Source of the DNA: Lathyrus oleraceus
Lineage: Eukaryota > Streptophyta > Magnoliopsida > Fabales > Fabaceae
Reading direction: 5' to 3'
Assembly: GCF_024323335.1 (NCBI RefSeq)
Contig: NC_066581.1
Location: 460,805,197-460,869,196, forward strand
DNA length: 64,000 nucleotides
Part shown: piece by piece, positions 49,701 through 59,535 of the stretch
Layout: every line of letters begins with the position of its first letter
Position numbering within the stretch: position 1 is the first letter of the stretch
The notes under the pieces: generated by a model
The model's database searches: none
Told to the model about the DNA's origin: nothing
Seen by the model: only the letters and a program-made list of their open reading frames with translations
Position numbers and translations under genes: made by a program

Positions 49701-51769
49701 CTTTTAGGACTTGCTTTGTGCACATTGGTTGTAACATTGTTGTTATCTGTTGGTTGTTTGTCTGAATATCCTACTAATGGTTTAGCTTTTCATACAGGTA
49801 CCTTAGCCGCTTAAGCTCATTACTTGAGCTTTGCTTTGCTTGTGGTTGGTTTACCACTTAGGTAACCTCTCTAACTCCATGTAGTCTGGAAGCCCTGTCG
49901 TTTCTGTTTGGCAGGCATTTGGCTGAAGTCCTCCTTAAGAGGCAATGTCTGTGATTGTTTATGTTTGTGCCATGTGCTTCAAGTCCTCCTAAGTGAAGAG
50001 GCAATTGGCAGATAGAAGGGATTTGCAATCAATCCCCTGCTATTCAGTTGAGTCTTTCATCTTGCTCGCACTACGTGCTGATGCATTTGAATAAATACCC
50101 AAAATCTTGTATAGAGTCAGTCATGTGGAATAGAGTTCCTCATTCTGGACTCCCACACCTTCTTTGATTCAAGCTCACCCAGGCCGGGTTAAGAGCTATG
50201 AGGTCTAACCCTCATCTCCCATTTCATCTGCTCACCCTGACGATCAATGTCAGTGGTTAAGAGTCTCAACACCCATAACAGTATTGGCTTGTTTGTCAAG
50301 GTTGATATAACCCCTTGACTAAATCCCAACCTTGTATGAGCCTCTTGGTTGTGTATAGCGTGTGATAATTGATTGCTTGTTTGCTTATTTGTGCATATTT
50401 CATATGTTTGCTTTGCATGCATCTTTGTTTCTTTTGTGGAGTCAGATGTAAGACCATTGATTGGCTATCTGTTTCCTGTTTCTTTTGGGGAGCTGGATAT
50501 AAGACCATAGATTGGCACTCCATTTCCTATATTGTTTTGTTTGAGGAGTCAGGTATAAGACCATTGATTGGCCATCTATTTCCTGTGTTTGTTCCTTTGT
50601 GGAGTTGGATGTAAGACCATTGATTGGCTATCTGTTTCCTATGTTGCTTTGTGGAGTTGGACGTAAGACCATTTATTGGCACTCCGTTTCCCATCTCTTT
50701 TTGAAGTTGGACGTAAGACCATTTATTGGCAATCCATTTCCAGTTTTGTTGCTCCTTTGAGCTTGCTTATTTGTCTTGCTTATTGCTTTGTGTTGCCTAA
50801 TTCCAAAGGAACTTCCTTGGATCACTTTTATGATCTGGAGAAAGCAACTCCTATTTGTGGCTTTGTCCCTTAACCCTTTTGTGCTTAACCTTGAACCATG
50901 TTTTTCATCCTTAACCCAAACCAGAAAACTTTTGTGCAAACATTTTCACTCGTTTTCAAAACTAGAAACCTAGGCCTTAGGCCTTTGATTTTCAAACTTC
51001 ATTTTCACAATACTTCTTCTGAATTGAACATTAATGTCATCTTTGACTATCTTTGTGAATACTTCTAATTGATTAATTTCACCCACTTTATTGCTTTTTG
51101 TGGCCCTTGTCCACTTCTTAATCAAGTTTTCATACATTAGCCATAGATCTGAATTATCTTAGTGGTTGATGTAAATCTCACCTTTGTCCTTAGTGATTGA
51201 ATTGTAAGACTTCCATGCATATTATAGGGCATAATCCCTCACTAGCATGTCGAAGTTGTTCTCACATGGTGGATTGTTGGTTCAGGTCGAGTTTTCTCCC
51301 TTTGATAATGAAAGACCTTAGGGCTTTTGTTTAAAATCAACCCACTCACTTTTTGGAAATCTTTTAGCCGAACTACGGCGTTTTGATCCTTATCTTTCAT
51401 GAAAAGGTACGTAAGCAATGGGTTCATCCATCCAAACACAAAAATAACTAACTTGTACATTCTTCTCTCATCTCTTCAATCAATGTTTGCACAATAAATA
51501 TTTCATAAACAATAATAATACAACATTTGTGAAAAAAGGTTCCCTAGGAGTACCTAGGATGTTGTGGGTGCCTAACACCTTCCCACAACATAATTACCCC
51601 CTTACCCAGATCTCTGACCTTTTATTAGTTTTCTTTGTAAAACTTCTTAGGCTTTTGTTCGCTTTCTAGCCATTCCTTTGGATAAATAGAAGTGCGGTGG
51701 CGACTCTATCTTGTATGATTTACCTTGGATCTAGTTAATATTTCCAATGGTGACAAATACACCGCTACA
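46738..51769 (+). repeat. 3' LTR of element B, 5032 bp
   Basis: Same length as the 5' copy. The first bases read TCTAAGACCCC instead of TGTAAGACCCC, so the terminal TG has a G to C change. It ends ACACCGCTACA followed by CCTAG. The GC-rich hairpin seen in the 5' copy is damaged here (48512-48538). Confidence 0.95.
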
Positions 51770-51774
51770 CCTAG
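51770..51774 (+). repeat. Target site duplication of element B (right), CCTAG
   Basis: Matches 9849-9853. Element D's LTR resumes here. Confidence 0.95.
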
Positions 51775-52283
51775 GAGTACCTAGGACACTTTGGGTGTTA
51801 ACATCTTCCCTTTGTGTAACCAACCCCCTTACCTGTAATCTATGGCATTTTATGAAAACTTCTTATCTTTGGGTTTTTTTCGTACTTTTCCCTTTTCCTT
51901 TGGAAACAATAAAAGTGCAGTGGCGACTCTGGTTTTATTGACGTCAAGTTTATCCATAACTTGATGGTCATGAATTTACCACTACACATCTTCCCACTCT
52001 ATATTTTATTAAACATCATTTACACCTAAAACATATGAACACAAAAAAGGGCTCCCTAGGAGTACCTAGGACACTTTGGGTGTTAACACCTTCCCTCTGT
52101 GTAACCAACTCCCTTACCTGTAATCTGTGGCATTTTATTAGTTTTGATTTGAAAACTTCTTATCTTTAGGTTTTATTAGTACTTTTCCCTTTTCCTTTGG
52201 AAACAATAAAAGCGCGGTGACAACTCTGGTTTTACTGATGTCGAGATTATCCATAACTTGATGGTCATGAATTTACCGCTACA
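51775..52283 (+). repeat. End of the 5' LTR of element D, with the terminus duplicated
   Basis: The LTR end appears twice. One copy runs to CACTACA at 51986, then a copy starts again at 51987 and runs to CGCTACA at 52283. The unit, including the piece left of element B, is about 290 bp. Both copies contain AAAAGTGC or AAAAGCGC followed by the GTGGCGACTC-like or GTGACAACTC motif and TTGATGGTCATGAATTTACC. Confidence 0.8.
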
Positions 52284-52292
52284 AAAATTAAG

Positions 52293-52310
52293 TGGTAACT
52301 CTGCTTGGGA
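52293..52310 (+). other. Primer binding site of element D (mutated tRNA-Arg type)
   Basis: TGGTAACTCTGCTTGGGA matches the site of element B except at three positions, nine bases after the LTR end. Confidence 0.8.
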
Positions 52311-53150
52311 GTAGTCCTCAATGGGTTTAGCCTACTTTTTTATGTGTATATATATGTATATTTAATGTTTGTTTGTATACATTGTTTGAATGATATAATC
52401 TGTCTGTTGTGCTTGGTGATCTCTATGAGGTGAGATAAGTTCTAACCCGAACTTGAGTGCAATTAAAATAAGAGGATGGTATAGTCATGTTTGACTTGTG
52501 CGGAGTAGTCCTTAACGAGTTGGCTTGAAACCTATCTACTCAGTAGAGACCTCTTTAGAGTTACTGATGTCACACAAGTAATTTGTGGATAGACATTACT
52601 TTCTCTAAATCTGGGGTCTGAGAAGCTAAGGACCATAGAACATTTAACCCAACTTGGCCTTTTCAGGACGTAGTGCGGAGACTGTTACACGATACTATAC
52701 TCAGACGAGTTTCTCTTGAGAATATTATGGGTTGATGAGTCAGTCATCCTGACCTATAATATCGGATAGATGGAATCAAGACTCTGGGAAATTATTAGAA
52801 CATGATCTACATCTTTTTATCCTTAGTACACTCCTTTGGGATGATTCTTAACCCAACTCCATGATCGTGACTCGCAACAAACCCTTTGATTCTTGGTTGA
52901 TTCGATCAGTTATCATCAATATCAATGGAACTTGAGTGTTGATAAGGTGAAAGCCATAATCCACCAAAATGTATGATTGGTCTTGATGATGACTTGATCC
53001 ATCCCTTGACATTTGTTTGTGTTTACCTTGTGTATGATCCCTTGTGTGTGATTGTTGCATTCATGGATACATGCGCATCATAACATTCATCACAGAAGAA
53101 AAAAAATTATTCAAGGAAATTAAGGTCTTATTTGCAAATATTTTCAGACC
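52311..53150 (+). other. Leader of element D
   Basis: It parallels the leader of B (for example ATCAATGGAACTTG and AAAATGTATGATTG near 52920-52980), with a single copy of the inverted-repeat unit. No gene is seen. Confidence 0.7.
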
Positions 53151-54584
53151 ATGGATTGTGGACGAAGGAATACTAAGAAGTACAATTTCATATGTCCTAA
53201 TTTGAAAGAGCTAAGGAAGTTGTCATCCTTTGTATTAGATCCCTTGGACTTCAAGCAACGTCATGTGAATCTTTTGTTTGTAATATCTACTGATATGGTT
53301 GAAGGACTTCTGGGTGTTTTGGTGCAGTTTTATGACCCTCTCTATCACTGCTTCACTTTTCCCGACTATCAGCTTGTGCCCATGTTGGAGGAGTATGCTC
53401 ATCTCTTGGGTATACCCGTACCCGGTAAGGTACCTTTCAGTGGATTGGTGGAGATTCCCAGATCTCATGTCATAGCTGAAGCTCTTCATCTTAAGAAATA
53501 TGAGATAGATGCTCACTTGGTGAAGAAATGGGGTATTCTTGGGTTAAATTTTGAGTTCCTCATTGGTAGAGCTACTGTCTTTGCTCAAGCCGGTAGCATG
53601 GATGCTTTTGAAGCTATCTTTGTATTGCTCGTCTATGGTTTAGTTATGTTCCCTAGCATTGATGGTTTCATTATTATTAACGCCATTAGAATATTCTTGA
53701 TTGGTAATTCTAAAGGTGGTGGGACAATTGTGTGTTGTGTTCCTCTTCTATACAAGTCGTTTATTTCGCACTTGCCTCAAAAGCCTGCTTTCATGGAGAA
53801 CCAACAATGTCTACGGTGGTCTCATAGACTTATGTCTATCACTAATGATGATATTGTTTGGTACGAATCTGCATTGGATAACTTGGACATTATTGACAGT
53901 TGTGGTGAGTTCTCTAACGTATCTCTCATTGGTACGCAAGGAGGAATCAATTATAACCCTGCTTCGACCCGTCATCAACTTGGGTTCCCTTTGAGAGATA
54001 AGCCCAATAACATTCAGTTAGAGGGTCTATTCTATCAGTAGGTTAAAGATTCCCAACTTTTGAAGAAAAGGATAGTGCATGCTTGGCATAATGTGCATAG
54101 GAAAGGAAGATTCGAGCTTGGTCCATGCAACTATGTAGCTTTAGAAGCTTACACTATTTGGCTGAAGATATCATACGCTTGTGAAATACCTATGTCTTTG
54201 GTTGTGGTTGAGCCATCAAGTCTCCCTAACTAGGATGTAGAGGAGTTGGAAGACGCGCTTGCCAAGATGAAACAAGAGAAAGACATGTAGGAAGAACGGT
54301 TCCCTGCTTTGAGCCAAAAGCATGAGGAGTTGTAGCTTGAGTCGAAAGACAAAGATGCACTAATTGAGATTCTTGAGGAACGTACAGTGAAGAGACAGAG
54401 AGAGTCAGAGGATTTATTTTCCTATAGCATGCCTCTGTCTTCCGGTGCTTAGAAGAAGATTGTTGATCAGCTTGTCTTCGAGAAGGCTCAGACGAAGACG
54501 TCCTTTGAGTCCAAGATTCTACGCATCGGAAGGAAGTATGCTCCCATATCCAGATCATCGGATGCAGTTGCTAAGGACCCCTAG
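53151..54584 (+). pseudogene. ORF1 of Ogre element D
   Basis: Open from the ATG at 53151 to TAG at 54039-54041, 296 codons clearly homologous to B's ORF1 (LEEYAHLLGIPVPGKVPFSG, YGLVMFPSIDGF). About 17 codons present in B near 16455-16505 are missing. After 54041 the homology continues with several stops (54232, 54288 and 54334 among them) through the coiled-coil end to about 54584. Its cysteine codon at the equivalent of B 16107 shows that B's stop is a new mutation. Confidence 0.85.
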
Positions 54585-54884
54585 GATGACATTTTCCTTT
54601 TCTCTTGTATTTGTATTTTTTATTTCTAAAATTATACTCAATATAATCGTTCCAAAATTTTATGAATAAAAAGAGATTTTACGGTCAATTGAATTATTAT
54701 TATTATTGATTATTATTATATTTGCAAATAAGACTTCAGATGTTCATTGAAATTAAAATCAATAAAAAAACATTGCATTTCATGCATCATTTGCATAACA
54801 GGTTTCTCCCGCCAGGTGTCTTATCAGTTCTTCTTCTGTGTATCAGCCAAGCTGACTCACCACTATAATACTAGAGCTAACTGA
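54585..54884 (+). other. Spacer between ORF1 and gag of element D
   Basis: AT-rich, with TATTATTATTATTATT runs. CATGCATCATTTGCATAACAG near 54780-54800 is conserved with B. The frame just before gag has a stop where B reads through. Confidence 0.5.
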
Positions 54885-57236
54885 TTGAGAAGAATGGAAC
54901 ATCTAGAGCAAGAAAACAGAGAGCTGAAGGATGAGATCTCCATACTTACGGCGCTGATGCAATATGTGATAGCCGTCAGAACCAACCGTCTCCGCCTTCT
55001 ACAACTCCTCCTCCTTAGAGGACTGTTATCTAAGAGATTGCTTCGCCATTTGTACCTGTTACTGCTGCCAGCCAGTCTGTTCCTACTATGCCTGCTGGGT
55101 TCCCTTGGGGAATGCCACCGAACTTTGCACTTGAAGGGTATGCGCCTACTTTTGCTTTTCTACTGACATCCATCCTGGTCCTGTCAGTGCCTCTTCCTAT
55201 TGTTCATACTCTTCCTCGTGCCGAGGAAACCATTTACCACTCTGAGCCGTCTGAAGGCCCAGATGTTTATGAGAAGATGGATGAGATGAAGGATCAGTTT
55301 CTTGAGATACGCAAGGAATTGAAGATTCTAAGAGGGAAGGATTTATTTAGCAAGAGTGTTGTTGAACTGTGCTTAGTTCCCAATGTCAAAATTCTGGTGA
55401 AATTCAAGGTCCCAGACTTTGAAAAATACAAAGGGAATACCTGTCCGTTAAGCCATCTTGTTATGTATGCCAGGAAGATGTCTACTCAAACTGATAACTA
55501 CCAGCTGCTTATTCACTACTTACAGGATAGTCTGACGGGAGCTGCCCTCATATGGTACATGGGCCTGGACAGTGCTAGCATTCGTACTTGCAACGACTTG
55601 GGTGAGGCCTTTGTCAAGCAGTACAAGTATAACGTTAATATGGCGCCAAATAGAGATCAGTTGAGGTCTATGTATCAGAAGGACAAGGAGACATTTAAAG
55701 AATATGCCCAGAGATGGAGGGAGTTAGCTGCTCAGATTAGCCCGCCTTTAGAAGAAAAGGAGATGACTAAGATTTTCTTGAAGACGCTGAGTTCATTTTA
55801 CTATGAACGAATGATTGCAAGTGCCCCCAATGATTTTACTAAGATGGTAAACATGGGGATGAAATTAGAGGAAAAAGTCTGGGAAGGGCATCTGTCCAAA
55901 GACGAAGCGTCAACAAGTAAGTAGTATGGTGGTAGCTTCTCCAAGAAGAAGGAAGGAGAGACTAATGCAGTATCAGCAAGGAGGCTGAGGAAGCCTCATG
56001 TGAGGAAGAGCTCCCAATACCGTCAACATCAGCATCAGGTATCATCAGTGATTCCAATTTTTTCCAACAATTCAACCAATCAATCAGTTCCAATTCAACA
56101 ACAACTTCAATAATAACCGCAACAACGAACCAACAACAGCAACAACAATCATCAGCAAAATATTGAGAGGAAAAAGGTCTCTTTTGACCCTATTCCTATG
56201 ATATACGTAGAGCCATATCCATCCTTGGTAATCAAGAATCTTATCCAGCCAAGGAACCCTCCTCAAATTCCTGAGCCACTACCATGATGGTTCAAACCTG
56301 ATATTCATTGTCCTTTTCACCATGGAGCTCCTTTTCATGATATTGAGAATTGTTATCCGCTGAAATATGAAGTTCAGAAGCTTGTCAAGAGTGGTATGGT
56401 GTCCTTTGAGGACAGAGCGCCGAATGTGAAAGTCAACTCGTTGCCTGCTCATGGTAACGCCTCAGTGAACATAGTGGATGGTTATCCTGGGAATTTTAGA
56501 GTATATGATGTGTGCCGTATCCGTAGGTTTTGGTGGAGATCCACAAGGATTTGTGCGAGGTGAGCCATTGTGAACATGACCAGGATGGTCGTGTCATTTG
56601 TAGTGTGAATCCACGTGATTGTGTAATTGTCAAAAGAGATATTCAGAGATTGATGGATGAGAATGTTATCCAGGTTCAGCAGTCAGGGTATATGGGTAAT
56701 GATGTGAATGTGGTAGTGCTAGTATTCAATACCCCTGAGCGGGTAGTTATTCAATATGATAGTAGCAACAACAATAATGTCAATAGATCAGTATCGCCAT
56801 TGGCTATACAGTTAACGGGCCTCGTCGCCTCATCCCCTGCTCATCCGATAAAGTTGTGCCATACTAGTATAATGCCACCATGATAGAGAATGGTCAAGAG
56901 GTTCCTCTTCCAGTTGCAGACTCAATGGTGAGTATTGCAGATATAGCAAAGGTGAGCCGTAGTGGTCATGTGTTCAGTCTAGTGTTTCCAAAGACTGTAG
57001 AAGATGTTTCTGTAGGGAAGAAGGCAAAGGTTCCTACAGTTGATTCAGCTAGTGCTCTAACATGTCAGTCTGGTGAATCCAGCAAGTTGAAAACTAATGA
57101 TGATGATGATGAGGTGTTGCGCTTGATCAAGAGAAGTGAATTTAATATTATGGAGCAGCTACTTCAAACATCGTCCAAAATCTCTATGATGTCATTGCTG
57201 ATGAATTCTGAAGCACACAGAGAAGCATTGCAAGAG
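54885..57236 (+). pseudogene. Gag and pre-protease of Ogre element D
   Basis: The gag start (MEHLEQENRELKDE, 54895) matches B. A frameshift in the proline-rich linker (about 55000-55090) moves the frame, and the capsid domain is then open at 55088-55924 (YMGLDSASIRTCNDLGEAF, WRELAAQISPP). It ends at TAG 55922-55924. Past it, the knuckle-like CPFHHGAPFHDIENC (with GH changed to FH) is near 56310-56355. The pre-protease segment is open at 56880-57236 (SRSGHVFS, RLIKRSEFNIMEQLLQ). The protease itself is absent because the element breaks at 57236. Confidence 0.8.
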
Positions 57237-58012
57237 TCAGGATACTTATGGGCCTTTCCCAGTAAGTAACACTTCTGCAAGTGCCTTTTGATAAAGGATT
57301 CCCCCAGCAAGCTCACTCACTGTGAGTCTTACAAAGAACACATCCAGTAAACCAATCATCTTGAATGATCATTATCGACCAGTGAGCAGGTGTTCATCTC
57401 TCACATCCCCAGTTTAGAAACCTATCCCGCACATGGGATAAGTTCCATCGAATATACAAGGTTCCACCAGGGTTTCATCAAACAACGACCGAAAGATCGT
57501 CAGAGTCCTACCAAAATTCCAAAACGATCGGATGATCATAGGAATTGCAACGATCGGAGGATCATCAGAGTCTGACCAAAATTCTGTAAAATGATCGGAT
57601 GATCATAGGAATCATAACGGATGGAGGATCGTCAGAGTCCTATCAAAATTCCATAAAATGATCAGATGATCATAGGAATTATAACGACCGATGGATCGTC
57701 AGAGTCCTACTTGATTCCCGTAAAATGATCGGATGATCATAGGAATCGTATAAAATTTTCACCCTGATGGGTTGAAACTAATCAACAGGGTATCACCAGG
57801 GTTCCATAAAGGGTATCATCAGGGTTTCATCGAAGGTTGGTTTGGATACCAATAGAGCATCAAAGGTTGTTTAATCCTTGCTCATCCTCATAATCTACTA
57901 ACTTCGTGATCAAAATTATGGTCCCTACCTGTATTTAGTCATCTCATCCTCGAGAAGATGAAGGCTCATCATCATCATCCTCTCAGTTTGAAGCCGATTA
58001 AATAGAGACAGA
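57237..58012 (+). other. 3' UTR-like segment of another Ty3-type element
   Basis: No gene. It begins after the break in element D and ends in a purine-rich tract (AAATAGAGACAGA) in front of an LTR start. It contains a 67-bp tandem array and, near 57765-57835, two copies of GGGTATCA-CAGGGTT words. It may be the end of D itself after a pol deletion, or a different element. Confidence 0.55.
57486..57750. repeat. 67-bp tandem repeat
   Basis: GATCGGATGATCATAGGAAT occurs at 57526, 57593, 57660 (one change) and 57727, exactly 67 bp apart. Between copies lies GGATCGTCAGAGTCCTA plus an AAAATTCC segment. Confidence 0.9.
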
Positions 58013-59535
58013 TGTCGTACCCCAAATTTTTACCATTATTCTTTTCATTTTCGGCTAACTTAGGATTTAGATCACTAACATATCCATAGCCCATTAAAGT
58101 CATCTGATCAACCTCAATGACCTAAAAAGTCAAATGGAGATCCCATTTGACTTTTATTCTCCCTTAAGGAGTTTGATATTATATTAGGACTTAGTTGCTA
58201 TATTTGAACCTTTAGGGTATTATTAAAAAAAATTACTAGTTAGGATAACATATTTTTCTTTCTAGGATATCATTTAATTTTTATATAGTTTTATTTAAAT
58301 AATTTTAGGAGGATATTTGAACTAAATTATTAAAGACATATTTAAAATGGGTCTATTATCATTTAGTGGCTATAAGTATTATTAAGAAGTAAATTATAAT
58401 TTATTATTAAAATTAAACATTTAAATTGAATTATTAGTTTATTAATTATTATTATCTAATAATTAAATTATATTATTATTGAATGTTGTTATCAAAATTG
58501 TCTTTTATTATTTAATAGTTAAATAACTAGGAGTTTAATTAGTAGCCATAAACTAATTACTATTTAGCTATTAATTTATTTTTGTGTAGATTATTGTTTA
58601 ATGTAGATCCAAATTATTAGAGATATTTATTTTTATGTATCTGGTCAACCTTGTCACCAGATTAAGTCAAAGCCCAAATCCAGAAAGAAATCTTAAGGTG
58701 TGCGTAATCTGAAATCGAATAGGATCAAATTAGTGACTGTCATTTCAATCAAAACTTTCTAATTATAAGATACATCATAAGTACGAATTTACAAGTGGAA
58801 TAGGACCAAATACATCAGATCCTGAGAAATCCCTAAATCTTAACTATTTCCTAAATAAAATTACTATCAAATCTCAAATCAAATCAAATTACAATAACAG
58901 TTAGATTCAAAACTTCCTATTACAAACAATCTAATTAAATCACTAAGACCTAAGTTAATCTATAAATACGAAGCTGAAATCAGAATCAATGGAAAAAGAG
59001 AAAATTCCTAATAGAATCATTGCTTTTGCAAATCCTAAAACCTTCGCTGAGAGCTCTGATCTTAGAAGTAATTAGGGTTTCACATCGAAACCCCAATTTA
59101 CTCGAGCTGGGCCACCATAATCACCAGAAATACCTCACACAAGAGAGAAGAAGAAGAAGTTAGAAAGGAGAAGGAGAAGAAGAAGTCAAAGCGTAAAGAG
59201 ATCAGAGAAGGAGCTTTTACCTTGACCAAAGAACATCACCTCTTCATAGGTTGGTTCTCTGTTTCACTAAATCGTAAATTTATATTATATTTGCAGGCTT
59301 GTTTACTGTGATTTTTTTTAACTTAGGGATTTTTGGTAAAGGGTTTGGGTTTGGGTTAAAGGGGGTTTAGAGTTTTTTGAATTTGATTGTTTGGTTTACT
59401 ATTTGAATGCATGATTAGGGTTTCATAGGTTTTGATCTAGAGTTTATAAGGGTTTTAATATGGATTTGAGTAATGTAAGGTTGGTTTTGGGTTAGATTAG
59501 ATTAGGGTTAGGGATTGGGTTAGATTATAAGGTTT
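58013..59535 (+). repeat. LTR of a Ty3-type element (start clear, end uncertain)
   Basis: It starts TGTCGTACCCCAAATTTTTACC after a purine tract, as in Tat/Athila-type LTRs. AT-rich U3 follows, then a TATA box (CTATAAATACG) near 58962 and a purine-rich leader-like part. It meets the truncated coding of element F at about 59535, with no clear CA end or target duplication. Confidence 0.55.
58961..58968 (+). promoter_or_regulatory. Possible TATA box of the LTR at 58013
   Basis: CTATAAAT about 950 bp into the LTR. Context only. Confidence 0.45.

Larger units (their letters stand above)
9854..51769 (+). mobile_element. Ogre element B (Ty3/gypsy, Tat branch), about 23.8 kb without its nested insertion
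   Basis: Two LTRs of exactly 5032 bp flank a tRNA-Arg-type primer site, a leader, ORF1, gag-protease, a candidate intron, RT, RNase H, a second RNase H, integrase, a long 3' UTR and a purine tract. It is flanked by CCTAG on both sides. Subtracting element C and one ATCTC copy leaves about 23.8 kb, a normal size for Ogre. It inserted in the LTR of element D. Many in-frame stops and one frameshift make it inactive as a protein source. Confidence 0.95.
52284..57236 (+). mobile_element. Ogre element D, internal region, truncated before the protease
   Basis: A diverged relative of element B in the same orientation: primer site, leader, ORF1, gag and the start of the pre-protease region. Similarity to B stops abruptly after the equivalent of B position about 20035. 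With 8409-9853 and 51775-52283 it forms the outermost element of the nest. Coding is more eroded than in B. Confidence 0.85.

Noticed and set aside
59335..59530. Telomere-like GGGTTT and TTAGGG words
   Set aside because: The words are irregular, mixed with other sequence and not in register. They do not form a TTTAGGG array.
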